Shown here piece after piece: positions 29,317 through 38,997 of a stretch of DNA of 64,000 nt (the stretch's first letter is position 1; each line of letters opens with the position of its first letter). Source of the stretch: Halomonas sp. 'Soap Lake #6' (GTDB lineage Bacteria; Pseudomonadota; Gammaproteobacteria; Pseudomonadales; Halomonadaceae); NCBI RefSeq assembly GCF_003031405.1, contig NZ_CP020469.1, positions 1,798,001 through 1,862,000 on the forward strand, read 5' to 3'. Under the pieces are notes generated by a model. It did not search any database. It was not told where the DNA came from and saw only the letters and a list, made by a program, of their open reading frames with translations. The translations under genes were made by a program, and so were the position numbers.

Positions 29317-30994
29317 TGATGTGACTCACAAAAACAGCTCGACGCCCCCTGAAGAGAACGACCTACACAGAGCTAAGACATCACCACAAACAAGGCTTTC
29401 CCCTATTTGGATTGTACCTATTGTGGCTGTCATCATTGGAATGTGGTTGGTCTATGACACCTACTCAAGTCGTGGCACCCTCGTTACCCTGAATATGGAC
29501 AGCGCCGAGGGAATTGAGGCTGGAAGCACACTGATCCGTAGCCGCAGCGTAGAAATAGGACGCGTGCAGAGCGTGCGCCTTTCGGACGATCTCTCGCACG
29601 CAGTAATGACTGCGCGTATACAACCTGAAGCCGAGGCCATGCTACGTGATGATAGTCGTTTCTGGGTGGTCAAACCCCGCATTGGTCGGGAAGGTATTAG
29701 TGGCCTTGGCACCGTACTTTCAGGCGCTTATATACAGCTTGAACCGGGTAGATCTGAAGAACCACGCCGTGAGTTTCAGGTTAGTGATGTCCCACCTGTA
29801 GCGCCCTCTGGGCAGGCCGGGTTACAAATTAGTTTAGTGAGTCAATTGGGTAATTCGCTACGCGTAGGAGATCCTGTCTCCTATCAAGGCTATACCGTTG
29901 GTCGTGTTGAAGATGCGCGCTTTGAGCCCAAGTCCCGCACCATGCATCATCAGGTTTTTATAGAAGAGCCTTATGCGCAGCTTGTTACTGACAGTACCCG
30001 TTTTTGGACATCTAGCGGTGTTGATTTACGCTTGGATGCTGACGGTTTTCGCGTCAATATCGGGTCACTTGAAGCATTACTGGGCGGTGGCGTAACTTTT
30101 GGTGTACCCGAGGATCTACCAATGGGTCAACCAGCAGAAGCCAACACCAGCTTTGATTTATATGCAGATGAGGACAGCGCTCGCGAAGGCACTTTTAACC
30201 GCTATTTGGAGTATGTGTTGCTGGTTGATGATACGGTCCGAGGCCTTTCAAGAGGGGCTCCTGTCGAATTCCGAGGCGTCCGCTTGGGCACCGTTGCCGC
30301 AGTACCTTGGAATTTCACCGCACCACAGCCAGGCTCCCGCGCCCAGTTTGCCATACCGGTACTAATTCGAATTGAGCCACAGCGCTTAGGTATTGAAAAT
30401 GCGGACATTGATTTAGAAGAGTGGGAGGAACGTTTTACTCGCATGTTTAATCTAGGGCTACGGGCATCTCTAAAAAATGGCAGCCTGCTCACAGGCGCCC
30501 TATTTGTCGACCTTAATTTCCAGCGTGATTTGGCGGGTGAATATTTGGCTGAATCTTTCTCTGAGCGTACCGTCTTCCCAACCGTGGCGGGCGGCTTCGC
30601 CCAAATCCAAGCTCAATTGACTAACTTACTGGATAAGCTTAATGCGCTTGAGGTTGAGCCACTGCTGGCTGGCCTTGACCGTAGCTTACAAGCCTCCGAG
30701 AGCGCACTAAATGAAATCCGCAACGCTAGCGCTTCTATCAATCAGTTACTAAACGATCCCGAGACCCAGGCAATGGGAGGCAATTTAAACGCCACGTTGG
30801 ATGAACTACGTAGCACGCTACAAGGGGTTTCGCCGTCATCCCCCGCTTACCAAGAATTAACCACCGCTATAGAGCGCCTTGACCGCTTAATGCGCGACTT
30901 ACAACCGCTCACGCGTACGTTGAACGAAAACCCCAGGGCATTACTATTTGATAACCTGGATACTCAAGATCCAATCCCTCGTGCTCCACGTTAA
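29309..30994 (+). CDS. pqiB: MCE-domain lipid transport protein PqiB
   Basis: PqiB is a membrane-anchored periplasmic protein that forms stacked MCE rings and a needle bridging inner and outer membranes. The 561-residue product has one N-terminal membrane helix (SPIWIVPIVAVIIGMWLVYD) and three MCE repeats, recognised at EGIEAGSTLIRSRSVEIG, GNSLRVGDPVSYQGYTVG and GLSRGAPVEFRGVRLG, followed by a coiled-coil C-terminus. ATG 29309 has AAGGAA seven bases upstream inside pqiA; a GTG at 29282 is less likely. Confidence 0.93.
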   Translation: MANDVTHKNSSTPPEENDLHRAKTSPQTRLSPIWIVPIVAVIIGMWLVYDTYSSRGTLVTLNMDSAEGIEAGSTLIRSRSVEIGRVQSVRLSDDLSHAVMTARIQPEAEAMLRDDSRFWVVKPRIGREGISGLGTVLSGAYIQLEPGRSEEPRREFQVSDVPPVAPSGQAGLQISLVSQLGNSLRVGDPVSYQGYTVGRVEDARFEPKSRTMHHQVFIEEPYAQLVTDSTRFWTSSGVDLRLDADGFRVNIGSLEALLGGGVTFGVPEDLPMGQPAEANTSFDLYADEDSAREGTFNRYLEYVLLVDDTVRGLSRGAPVEFRGVRLGTVAAVPWNFTAPQPGSRAQFAIPVLIRIEPQRLGIENADIDLEEWEERFTRMFNLGLRASLKNGSLLTGALFVDLNFQRDLAGEYLAESFSERTVFPTVAGGFAQIQAQLTNLLDKLNALEVEPLLAGLDRSLQASESALNEIRNASASINQLLNDPETQAMGGNLNATLDELRSTLQGVSPSSPAYQELTTAIERLDRLMRDLQPLTRTLNENPRALLFDNLDTQDPIPRAPR

Positions 30995-31006
30995 CAAGGA
31001 CTGATA

Positions 31007-31597
31007 ATGCGTACTACGGCGCTCAAGGTTTTACCACTGCTCAGTTTAAGCATGCTGCTCGCTGCTTGTGCGAGTAGCGTGACTCCACCAGCACGCTACC
31101 TACTCCCTAGCAGCCCAACGCTAAGCGCGCCAGCACATCCTCAGGGCACACTCCAGGTGCGTTCACCACGCTTAGCGCACTACTTGGATGTTGACGGAAT
31201 AGTCATGCAGTTAAACGACATCACGCTCAATGAGGCACGAGAACACCAGTGGGCAGAAAGCATTGGCCGCCAGCTGGAACGCTCGCTGCGCTCTCATCTT
31301 GCTCAAGAGCTAACGACTATCCAGATAGTACGAGATGATGGTAGTGCGGCCAATGCGATAACGTTACTTTTGGAAATCGATCAATTCCAAGGTAGATACG
31401 ATGGTATGGCTGTTGCCAGCGGACAGTGGCAGTTGAGAGGCGCGAATAATGAGCTTCTGACCCTAAAGAGCTTTTCGGCTGAAAGCGCTCTCGATGAAGA
31501 TGGCTACCCGGCACTGGTTCGCGCACTGGGTGATAGCTGGAGCAGTGTTGGAAAGCAAATTGCACAGCAAATTCGCCAAGGCAACTATTTCGACTAA
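31007..31597 (+). CDS. pqiC: Outer-membrane lipoprotein PqiC
   Basis: PqiC is a lipoprotein of the ABC-type transport auxiliary family (DUF330) that caps the PqiB channel at the outer membrane. The 196-residue product begins with a lipobox ending LAAC at about residue 21, followed by the family features RYLLP and an LVRSPRLA-like beta region. It starts 12 bases after pqiB, completing the pqiABC operon. Confidence 0.9.
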   Translation: MRTTALKVLPLLSLSMLLAACASSVTPPARYLLPSSPTLSAPAHPQGTLQVRSPRLAHYLDVDGIVMQLNDITLNEAREHQWAESIGRQLERSLRSHLAQELTTIQIVRDDGSAANAITLLLEIDQFQGRYDGMAVASGQWQLRGANNELLTLKSFSAESALDEDGYPALVRALGDSWSSVGKQIAQQIRQGNYFD

Positions 31598-31736
31598 GCT
31601 AAGCACAAATACCGCGCTCCAGGTGCGCTATAAAGCAGCCGCATGACTGACTTAATTTACTCAGTTAACTTACTTTTATGTAGGTGCCCGTAATTAAGTG
31701 TACTAGCTACGTCAGAGACTAAGACAAGGATGCGAT

Positions 31737-32204
31737 ATGAACGGTGACAACACGCTTGGCAGTGAGGAGCTACTCAAACACCTATCTAGCTTAACGCAGT
31801 CGCTTGAAAAGGTGCTTGATGGAAACGCAGCTCTCGAACCACTTGAGTGTGCGCTGTCTAGCCATGATGCCCTAACTGAAAAACTAGCCTCACTGGGCAT
31901 GTCCCCTGCTGTCGCTGAGGTGCTGGAACGCATTGAGCACTTTATTATCGAACAAGCCCTCGCCTTATACGAAATGGCTCAATCAGCCCAACAGCAAGGC
32001 CATATTATCGATTGCTTTGCCCGTCACTTGTTAGCAGTTGAAGGCATTGGCCCTGCCACGGCAAAGCAACTATTTGAAGCTAATATAGCATTTCCCGAGC
32101 AGCTATTTGAGCTTTCCCCTGAGGAAATAGCTGACCTGCCACTTCCTCCAGCCAGTCTCGCACGGGTAACAGCCCTCTATGAGGAGCATGCAGCTAATCA
32201 ATAA
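31737..32204 (+). CDS. Helix-hairpin-helix protein of unknown function
   Basis: The 155-residue product is acidic and mainly helical. Residues of about 100-150 form a helix-hairpin-helix unit (VEGIGPATAKQLFEANI, then LFELSPEEIADLP), the DNA-binding fold seen in the C-terminal part of RadA-type and ligase proteins. No catalytic motif is visible in the N-terminal helical part. The start has AAGGA seven bases upstream, and a terminator follows, so it is a separate unit between pqiABC and rhlE. I do not assign a function; nucleic-acid binding is an inference from the fold. Confidence 0.75.
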   Translation: MNGDNTLGSEELLKHLSSLTQSLEKVLDGNAALEPLECALSSHDALTEKLASLGMSPAVAEVLERIEHFIIEQALALYEMAQSAQQQGHIIDCFARHLLAVEGIGPATAKQLFEANIAFPEQLFELSPEEIADLPLPPASLARVTALYEEHAANQ

Positions 32205-32226
32205 CCTCTCTAGGCGCTGCCAGCTC

Positions 32227-32268
32227 ATAACCATGGTACACTGGTGAAGGTGTATCACGGTTATTTTT
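32227..32268 (+). terminator. Terminator after the helix-hairpin-helix gene
   Basis: A 15-bp stem (ATAACCATGGTACAC at 32227-32241 with 32250-32264) has one A-C mismatch and one G-T pair, an eight-base loop, and is followed by four T residues. Confidence 0.7.
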
Positions 32269-32467
32269 AGCGCCACCCCGTCACCTCCGAGCAAGGCCTA
32301 CTTTTTCTATCTAGGTCTTTATTGGCAAATAAATGACCGCCGCTGCTGCGAACTTTATCTGGCATATTTCACAGCCGCGACGGTGGATCATCCTCGTTTT
32401 TATGAACATTACGCCCAGTAACCGCCCCGTGTATCAGGGCTGCTTGCTAGGCGATTGCGGAGAACGC

Positions 32468-33724
32468 ATGAGCTTTTCTGAACTTGGTCTGCACGACGAT
32501 TTACTACGCGCCGTTACTGCGCAAGGCTATACCCAGCCAACGCCTATTCAAATAAAGGCCATCCCCGTCGTATTAGAGGGACGTGACCTGCTCGCCAGTG
32601 CACAAACTGGTACTGGTAAAACAGCTGGCTTTACGCTGCCTATGCTGCAGCGCCTTGCCAATGGCAAGCGCCCAGCCAGACGCCAAGTAAGGGCATTGGT
32701 ATTAACGCCAACGCGAGAACTTGCTGCCCAGGTAGGTGAAAGCGTTTCTGCTTACGGCCAACATCTCGCACTACGCTCACACATTATTTTTGGCGGCGTA
32801 GGCCAACAGCCCCAAGTGGATGCCCTCAAAGCAGGCCTTGATGTTTTGGTGGCCACCCCTGGTCGGCTGCTTGACCTTCATCAGCAAGGCCACGTCGACT
32901 TATCGGCAGTAGAAATTCTAGTTCTTGATGAAGCTGATCGCATGCTTGATATGGGCTTTATCCATGACATTAAGCGCCTGCTTCGCCTGGTCCCTAAACA
33001 GCGTCAAAATTTGCTATTCTCAGCGACATTCTCCAATGAAATTCAAGCACTAGCCCAACAGCTGCTGGACAACCCAGCGCTGATTGAAGTCGCGCCTCGT
33101 AATACAACTGCTGAAAAAATTGAACAGGCCATTTATCGAGTTGATCGCGATAAGAAGCGTGAGCTATTAGCCCACTTGATTCAACAGCATGGCTGGTTCC
33201 AAGTGCTCGTTTTCACGCGCACTAAACATGGCGCAAATCGTTTGGCAGAGCAGCTTTCTAAGCAAGACATTCCTGCCATGGCAATCCACGGTAACAAAAG
33301 CCAGGGTGCCAGAACACGAGCACTTGGTGCATTCAAGAGCGGTGATCTACAAGTCCTAGTGGCTACCGATATCGCAGCACGGGGCCTAGATATCAATGAA
33401 CTACCCCACGTAGTTAACTTCGACCTGCCTAATGTCGCCGAAGATTACGTGCACCGCATCGGCCGCACAGGGCGGGCTGGCAGTAATGGTGAAGCAGTAT
33501 CTTTGGTCTGTGTAGACGAACATGGCTTGCTCAGCAATATCGAGCGGTTAATTAAACAAACCCTACCAAAGCGCATTGAGCCAGGCTTCGAACCTGACCC
33601 CAATGCCAAGCCCGAGCCCATTGAAAATGGTCGCCGCGGCCAGCGGCAACCTCGCGCTAATCGCAAGCCAGAAGGACAAGCCGCTAACGCAGGCGGCGAA
33701 CGCCGTCGCCGCGCCCGTCGCTAG
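32468..33724 (+). CDS. rhlE: DEAD-box RNA helicase RhlE
   Basis: RhlE unwinds RNA using ATP and takes part in RNA decay and ribosome assembly. The 418-residue product has the Q motif (TQPTPIQ), Walker A AQTGTGKT at 45-52, [16 protein letters not shown] at 154-157, SAT, and the C-terminal motif [10 protein letters not shown], ending in a basic, Arg-rich tail (about the last 40 residues), as in RhlE. ATG 32468 with GGAG five bases upstream gives a normal N-terminus; the frame is open 45 codons further upstream, without a matching homologous part. Confidence 0.92.
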   Translation: MSFSELGLHDDLLRAVTAQGYTQPTPIQIKAIPVVLEGRDLLASAQTGTGKTAGFTLPMLQRLANGKRPARRQVRALVLTPTRELAAQVGESVSAYGQHLALRSHIIFGGVGQQPQVDALKAGLDVLVATPGRLLDLHQQGHVDLSAVEILVLDEADRMLDMGFIHDIKRLLRLVPKQRQNLLFSATFSNEIQALAQQLLDNPALIEVAPRNTTAEKIEQAIYRVDRDKKRELLAHLIQQHGWFQVLVFTRTKHGANRLAEQLSKQDIPAMAIHGNKSQGARTRALGAFKSGDLQVLVATDIAARGLDINELPHVVNFDLPNVAEDYVHRIGRTGRAGSNGEAVSLVCVDEHGLLSNIERLIKQTLPKRIEPGFEPDPNAKPEPIENGRRGQRQPRANRKPEGQAANAGGERRRRARR

Positions 33725-33735
33725 CCCGTTGCCAA

Positions 33736-33768
33736 GGAATATGCAAAGGTTATCATCTTGCATATTCC
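33736..33768. repeat. Hairpin downstream of rhlE
   Basis: GGAATATGCAA and its exact complement form an 11-bp stem with an 11-base loop, beginning 12 bases after the rhlE stop. There is no T run, so it is either a weak terminator or an mRNA 3'-end stabilising hairpin. Confidence 0.55.
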
Positions 33769-33801
33769 AGCATTACAGCTGAACTGATTCATGGAGTTAT
33801 T

Positions 33802-34305
33802 ATGGCGTCAACACAACTTATCAAAGACTATCGTCAATGGCTTGCTTTTCAGCGACAGGAGCAGCTTAGCCGCGAACATCAAGGCATTTCACAGCGTTTA
33901 GAGGATGCTCGAGCATCAGCAGTACAAGTACTCCAGGCATATCGCAGCATGGCGGAAAAAGCATCTATAGAAGGTGCCTGTTACCGTACGCTTTTTCTAC
34001 GTGAGCGCGACAGCAATGACGCACTCCCCTGCGAAGGCTGGCTGTTTGTTCGCCGCGTATTAAGCGAGGCTAATAGCACGCGCATACGAGTTACTTTGCT
34101 TGAAACATTTACCCTCGAAGAGGGCATTATCGCTTTAGGTGACAAACCTGCGCGCAAGCTAACCCTGGAAATCTACGATAAATTAGACATCAATAAGGGG
34201 ATGCGTACTCAGGTACGGGTAGACTGCCTGGACACTCCGCAGGACTACCACTTTATTACGATGTTAGATGCAGTGCGCGGTGATCTACGCCCTTACCTAA
34301 AATAA
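33802..34305 (+). CDS. Conserved-looking protein of unknown function
   Basis: The 167-residue soluble product has an N-terminal helical part (about 1-55, rich in Gln and Glu) and a mixed beta-rich part after it that includes CYRTLFLRERD and GWLFVRRVL. No known motif, signal peptide or membrane segment is visible. ATG 33802 has an ATGGAG ribosome site. Codon use looks like its neighbours and the gene ends ten bases before the MFS gene, so co-transcription is likely. I do not recognise the family. Confidence 0.7.
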   Translation: MASTQLIKDYRQWLAFQRQEQLSREHQGISQRLEDARASAVQVLQAYRSMAEKASIEGACYRTLFLRERDSNDALPCEGWLFVRRVLSEANSTRIRVTLLETFTLEEGIIALGDKPARKLTLEIYDKLDINKGMRTQVRVDCLDTPQDYHFITMLDAVRGDLRPYLK

Positions 34306-34314
34306 GTATCCTCT

Positions 34315-35514
34315 ATGATTTCACGTCGTGCGCTAACGTTCATCTTACTGATGTTCGTAGTGGGGCTTAATTTACGTCCTGCCATGTCGTCAGTTGCTCC
34401 GCTGTTAACTCGCTTGCAGGAAACAGCGGGGCTAACGCCTGCAGCTGCGGGTATGCTAACGACACTGCCAGTACTGTTTTTAGGCCTATCAGCACCTCTT
34501 GCACCACTGCTAGCCCAACGTATTGGCAGCGAACGCGCACTAAGTGCCGCACTGATATTGTTAGCTAGCGGGCTAATACTACGTGGCTTGCCAGTGCCTG
34601 GCGGTCTGTTTATTGGCTCTGCGATGGCTGGTGCTGCTATTGGTGTTGGCGGTACGCTTTTGCCTGCTCTGGTTAAACGAGAGCTACCTGAAAGCGCAGA
34701 TCTTCTGACTGGGCTATACACCATGGCGCTATGCTTTGGTGGCGCTCTAGGTGCCGGACTTAGCGTGCCCCTTATGCATTGGCTAGGTAGTTGGCAACTG
34801 AGTTTAATGAGCTGGTCGCTGCTGGCTTTTGCCGCATTACTGTTATGGATCGCAAAAGCACCCAGCTCCCAACACCTTCAACTAGCTACTTCGTCACAAG
34901 CAAAGCTATTGCATTTATTGCGTAAACCACTCACTTGGCACGTAATGCTATTTATGGGCATTCAGTCCTCTATGGCATATATCGTGTTTGGCTGGCTGCC
35001 GACACTGTTAGTTGATCGTGGCTATAATGAAGCAGCCGCTGGTTGGACAATGGCAGTTTCCATTATGTGCCAGCTAGGCTCCGCTCTAGGTGCTCCTTGG
35101 CTGGCACGGCTAGGCAAAGACCAGCGTCCCGCACTACTGTTAGTACTATTTAGTACCGCACTAGGACTCTGGATGCTGCTTATTGCACCAATGGCCTGGA
35201 AATGGCCCGGCGCCGTGCTACTAGGCCTAGGACAAGGGGGCAGCTTTAGCTTGGCTCTTAGCTTACTAGTATTAAGAACCGCTAATTCACGACTAGCCGG
35301 TCAGCTTTCCGGCTTGGTTCAAGGAGGAGGCTACACCCTCGCAGCCTTAGGGCCATTTGGTGTAGGTATTATGCTACAGGCAGGAGCTAAGACAGCTGAT
35401 ATTGCCTGGTTGCTTATTTTATTAATTTTAATCTGCTGCGGGTTTGCTCTGCTAGCTGGCCGTCAACAAAAATTAGACGACCAATCAGGCGAACTACTGG
35501 TCAATCGCTGCTAA
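34315..35514 (+). CDS. CynX/NimT-type MFS transporter
   Basis: A 399-residue major facilitator with about twelve predicted membrane segments. The N-terminus (VGLNLRPAMSSVAPLL) and the segment around GLTPAAAGMLTTLPVL are characteristic of the CynX/NimT/YeaN branch, whose substrates include cyanate and 2-nitroimidazole. The actual substrate cannot be read from the sequence. No cyanase gene is near. The start has no clear ribosome site, which is consistent with coupling to the upstream gene ten bases away. Confidence 0.85.
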   Translation: MISRRALTFILLMFVVGLNLRPAMSSVAPLLTRLQETAGLTPAAAGMLTTLPVLFLGLSAPLAPLLAQRIGSERALSAALILLASGLILRGLPVPGGLFIGSAMAGAAIGVGGTLLPALVKRELPESADLLTGLYTMALCFGGALGAGLSVPLMHWLGSWQLSLMSWSLLAFAALLLWIAKAPSSQHLQLATSSQAKLLHLLRKPLTWHVMLFMGIQSSMAYIVFGWLPTLLVDRGYNEAAAGWTMAVSIMCQLGSALGAPWLARLGKDQRPALLLVLFSTALGLWMLLIAPMAWKWPGAVLLGLGQGGSFSLALSLLVLRTANSRLAGQLSGLVQGGGYTLAALGPFGVGIMLQAGAKTADIAWLLILLILICCGFALLAGRQQKLDDQSGELLVNRC

Positions 35515-35567
35515 TCCAGTCCCGCCCAGTACCTGGGCGCAGCATGCGCACATACTAGGATACAGTT

Positions 35568-36638
35568 TTGAGCTCGATACTCCCTTCGGCAAGTACAGCC
35601 CCTGCCCAAGAACGTCTATTGGTTATTTACACAGGCGGCACTATCGGCATGCTCCAACAGGCTAACGGTCTCACACCAGGCGGTAATTTTAGTGACCGCT
35701 TACAACAAGCACTGAGCAAACTCTCCTTGGCTCAGCAGCAGGCTATACCTGCCTATGATGTGATGAGCTATGCCTCCTTAATCGACTCAAGTGCCACCAC
35801 CCCACGGAACTGGCAACAACTAGCAAAAGATATTGCCAACAACCTGGCAGCATACTGTGGTTTTGTGGTCATTCATGGAACCGACACGCTTAGCTGGACC
35901 GCCGCTAGCCTTGCCTATCAACTTCAAGGGCTAGACCGCCCTGTGGTTTTAACCGGCGCTATGCACCCCCTGGAAGCCCCCAATAGCGATGCGCTAGCTA
36001 ACTTATACGGCGCATTTCGTTTTGCCGCCCAACCAGCACTTCAAGAAGTCGCTATCTATTTTGCAAACCGGTTGTTTCGTGGCGTGCGCACTATTAAGCA
36101 GCACAGTGAAGCTGACAATGCATTTAGCTCACCCAACTATCCACTCATTGGCGAACGAGTGGGAGACGACTTTGTGTACTACCCCAGCAGAGGGCTTGCT
36201 CGTCAGCAACGTGGTGCACCACGCTTTGAATTAGCCGACTACCAACCGGTAGCACAGGGCGAAGTATCAAGGATTGTACTCTGGCCCGGCATAAGCGCTT
36301 GGCAACTGCACGCTCTGATTGCAGAACCCCGTATAAAAGGTTCGCTGTTACAGCTATGGGGAGCAGGTAATTTACCCAGTAACCCTGAGCTACTTTCGGT
36401 GATAGCTAGTGCTTGCGGAGAGGGCAAGCTGATAGCAGCTATTAGCCAGTGCCCCCAAGGCGGTATCCATTTAGGCGCTTATGCGGCGGGCCATGGCCTA
36501 GCCGATGCCGGAGTACTTCCAGGCGATGATATGACGCCTGAAGCCGCTTACACCAAGCTAGTGCACCTTTTGGCACAACCACTACCTCTTGAGGACCAGC
36601 GGCGTCAGTTTCTAACGCCACTGGTGGGAGAACGCTAA
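35568..36638 (+). CDS. ansA: L-asparaginase, type I (cytoplasmic)
   Basis: The 356-residue enzyme hydrolyses asparagine to aspartate and ammonia. The first catalytic threonine is in YTGGTIGM and the second region reads VIHGTDTLSWTAASLAY, both typical of asparaginases. There is no signal peptide and the sequence resembles type I AnsA rather than the periplasmic AnsB. Translation begins at TTG 35568, preceded by AGGA eight bases upstream. The gene lies 53 bases after the MFS gene. Confidence 0.9.
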   Translation: MSSILPSASTAPAQERLLVIYTGGTIGMLQQANGLTPGGNFSDRLQQALSKLSLAQQQAIPAYDVMSYASLIDSSATTPRNWQQLAKDIANNLAAYCGFVVIHGTDTLSWTAASLAYQLQGLDRPVVLTGAMHPLEAPNSDALANLYGAFRFAAQPALQEVAIYFANRLFRGVRTIKQHSEADNAFSSPNYPLIGERVGDDFVYYPSRGLARQQRGAPRFELADYQPVAQGEVSRIVLWPGISAWQLHALIAEPRIKGSLLQLWGAGNLPSNPELLSVIASACGEGKLIAAISQCPQGGIHLGAYAAGHGLADAGVLPGDDMTPEAAYTKLVHLLAQPLPLEDQRRQFLTPLVGER

Positions 36639-36722
36639 TACGTTATGGCAATAGGCACTGGCATACCTGTTCATTCACGCTATGTTTAAGGGTAGGCTAA
36701 CCGAAGGGAAGGAAAGAATAAT

Positions 36723-36962
36723 ATGGAACAACCTGTACATCACTTTAGCGAGCTTTTTGAGCAGCTGGGGCTACGTTCTGACGCAGAGTCCATCGAACGC
36801 TTCATACAGCTCCACTCCCCTCTGCCTAAAGATATGCCACTAGCGGATGCGCCTTGCTGGAATGAGGGCCAATCCGACTTCCTTCGTGAAGCAATTGAAG
36901 AGGACGCAGACTGGGCAGAGGTAGTAGACCACCTAGATGTATCAATGCATAAAACGGCATAG
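36723..36962 (+). CDS. DUF2789 family protein
   Basis: A 79-residue acidic protein that matches the DUF2789 pattern: FSELFEQLGL at the start, FIQLHSPLP in the middle and WNEGQSDFLREAIEEDADWA at the end. The family is common in Halomonas and Pseudomonas and has no assigned function. ATG 36723 follows AAGGAAAG. It stands alone between ansA and the minus-strand TVP38 gene. Confidence 0.85.
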   Translation: MEQPVHHFSELFEQLGLRSDAESIERFIQLHSPLPKDMPLADAPCWNEGQSDFLREAIEEDADWAEVVDHLDVSMHKTA

Positions 36963-37019
36963 CTCGCCGCCATTGAGTACTTCTGTTTGACTACTTCTGT
37001 TAATACCTACTTGTTATGG

Positions 37020-37685
37020 TTAATACCTGCGCGCCGCCTCTACGCGGCGCCTATACCACCCGCCTAATAACAGTAGCAACGTCAGCGCTAAAAGCGGCAG
37101 TATTACCTCGAACTGCAAAGCATTCTCTTCTTCAATCGCCTCTAACGCACCGTAAATCGCGCTACTATACACCGCCCACTTCACAGATAAGCCTATGGCA
37201 GCTGCAATTAAATAGCGGACCAACGAAATCCGTCGCAAACCTGCCGCGAAGTTAATGACAGAGTGTGGAAAGCCCGGCAGCACTCGCAGCGCACACTGAG
37301 TTAAGAGATCACTGCGTGCCTCAAGTGTCTCCATTACCTTGAGCGTTAACCCCTTTGGATTCCAGCGATCACCAGCATTGGCTGCTAATTGATAAGCCCC
37401 CCACGCCCCCACTACGCTGCTCAGTGTCAGCATTAGCGTAGCGATCATCGGCGGGTAAAAGGGAGCTATCAGCCAAAGGCCAATGCTCCCCGGTAAACCA
37501 ATAGCAAGGGTAACTGCCATAGTGACCATTACACCGATGACCACCACCGGATGATGCGACATTGTTGCCGCCCAATGTTTAACTGCCATTAAATCGGGTG
37601 AGTACCATAACCATACATAAGCAAGCATTGCTACTACCGCAAAACCGGCGGCCCAACGCCAGGAGTATTGAAGAAATTTATTCAT
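37020..37685 (-). CDS. TVP38/TMEM64 (VTT-domain) membrane protein
   Basis: The 221-residue protein has about five to six membrane segments and the VTT-domain signature with VLPGFPHSVINFAAGL in its C-terminal half, the conserved FPxxxxNYxAGL-type motif of DedA-related proteins. DedA/TVP38 proteins are linked to lipid scrambling and membrane homeostasis. ATG 37685 overlaps the end of the upstream SRPBCC gene by eight bases; the TTG at 37709 in the same frame is less likely. Confidence 0.85.
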   Translation of the reverse strand: MNKFLQYSWRWAAGFAVVAMLAYVWLWYSPDLMAVKHWAATMSHHPVVVIGVMVTMAVTLAIGLPGSIGLWLIAPFYPPMIATLMLTLSSVVGAWGAYQLAANAGDRWNPKGLTLKVMETLEARSDLLTQCALRVLPGFPHSVINFAAGLRRISLVRYLIAAAIGLSVKWAVYSSAIYGALEAIEEENALQFEVILPLLALTLLLLLGGWYRRRVEAARRY

Positions 37686-38094
37686 GTAATCGGGCTTCAA
37701 CTCGTTCAAGTATTTGTCGACTAACCTTACCTACTAAAGGCTTGGCAGCCTTGTTAACCGCTTTTTCCATTAAGCGATTACGAATTTCATAGCGTAACGT
37801 TAACTCCACCTCAGTACCCTCTGGTACTGCACGCAATTGGTAACGCCCCTGATTTTTTACACCTTCCAGTGACTCCCATGCCAAGGTGTGGGGAGGCTGT
37901 ATTTCAGTCACTTTCACATCAAATGACCAATCCACTCCAACCGCCCGCACATGCCAGCGATAGCAATCATTACCCAAGATATCAATTGAGCGGATTAGAT
38001 CAGAGTAATCCGCAAAATCCTCAACTCGGCGCAATAGCTCAAACACTCGTTCTGGTGGTGCTTTAACAATTTCACTATGTTCTATGGTGGCCAT
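37678..38094 (-). CDS. SRPBCC/polyketide cyclase-like protein (RatA-related fold)
   Basis: A 138-residue START-type protein. It opens IEHSEIVKAPPERVFELLRR, typical of cyclase/dehydrase and RatA-like proteins, and then has alternating beta strands and a long C-terminal helix. Such proteins bind lipids, hydrophobic ligands or, in RatA, ribosomal subunits; which applies here is unknown. It precedes the TVP38 gene with an eight-base overlap, suggesting a joint membrane or lipid task. Confidence 0.8.
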   Translation of the reverse strand: MATIEHSEIVKAPPERVFELLRRVEDFADYSDLIRSIDILGNDCYRWHVRAVGVDWSFDVKVTEIQPPHTLAWESLEGVKNQGRYQLRAVPEGTEVELTLRYEIRNRLMEKAVNKAAKPLVGKVSRQILERVEARLHE

Positions 38095-38286
38095 GAGTTC
38101 ATCTCTTACGGCTAGGTATATAGCTTAACATGCCAAACCATACCGACATACACAACGAGGCTGCCTACCAACTACCCCCTGGTCAGACACTCTGACATTG
38201 CGTACACTGCCGCACTTCCGGACCGGACCCCGGATCAAAGTGATGCGCAAGCACCCAATAAATTCTCCGAACAATGAGTATTCATT

Positions 38287-38997
38287 ATGTTGCTATCCCC
38301 TGCTTCTGACGTTAAAGCGTCTTCTACCGTTGTGATTTACTCCGGAGGTATGGACTCCTTCACCGTACTTCATCGTGCTATTAAAGAAGGACTGAATGTC
38401 CACGCTCTTTCGTTTGATTATGGACAACGCCACGCACGAGAGTTGGTCACGGCACGAGAAGTTTGCCGGCAACTCCAAGTTCCTCATCAAGTGGTCGATA
38501 TACGCGCCATTCACGGCCTAATTGACAACTCGGCATTAACCAACAGTACCATTGCCATGCCAGAAGGCGATTACGCGGCAGATAACCTCCGCGCTACGGT
38601 AGTGCCTAATCGCAATATGATCCTGCTCTCGCTAGCGATTGCCAAAGCAGTCAATATCGGCGCTGAACGTGTGGATTATGGTGCCCATGGCGGCGATCAC
38701 ATTCTCTACCCTGATTGCCGCCCTGAGTTTGTTGACGCAATGAATCATGTGTCAGGCATTGCCAATTTTGAGCCCGTGCTCATTCATGCACCTTATCTAA
38801 AATCTACGAAAGCCGATATTTTACGTGACGGCCTAGCCATGGGGCTGGACTATCGACATACCTGGACCTGCTATGAAGGACGCACATTGGCTTGTGGCAA
38901 GTGCGGGAGTTGCTTGGAGCGCTTGGCTGCTTTTACTGCCAACCACGCTACAGACCCACTGGAGTATGAACACAGCACTGCCCAGGTAACAAGCTGA
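38287..38997 (+). CDS. queC: 7-cyano-7-deazaguanine synthase QueC
   Basis: QueC converts 7-carboxy-7-deazaguanine to preQ0 with ammonia and ATP, a step towards queuosine in tRNA. The 236-residue protein has the PP-loop SGGMDS and the zinc-binding cysteines in the C-terminal [13 protein letters not shown]. The stop overlaps the queE start by one base (TGATG). I looked for a preQ1 riboswitch in the 190 bases upstream and did not find one; only a small GTCAGA/TCTGAC hairpin at 38182-38196 is visible. Confidence 0.95.
   Translation: MLLSPASDVKASSTVVIYSGGMDSFTVLHRAIKEGLNVHALSFDYGQRHARELVTAREVCRQLQVPHQVVDIRAIHGLIDNSALTNSTIAMPEGDYAADNLRATVVPNRNMILLSLAIAKAVNIGAERVDYGAHGGDHILYPDCRPEFVDAMNHVSGIANFEPVLIHAPYLKSTKADILRDGLAMGLDYRHTWTCYEGRTLACGKCGSCLERLAAFTANHATDPLEYEHSTAQVTS

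Noticed and set aside
37032..37051. GCGCCGC/GCGGCGC hairpin as a terminator after the TVP38 gene
   Set aside because: It lies within the C-terminal Arg-rich codons of that gene and has no T run.
38095..38286. Possible preQ1 riboswitch in front of queC
   Set aside because: No preQ1-I or preQ1-II consensus elements are visible; only a small hairpin at 38182-38196 without a regulatory context.
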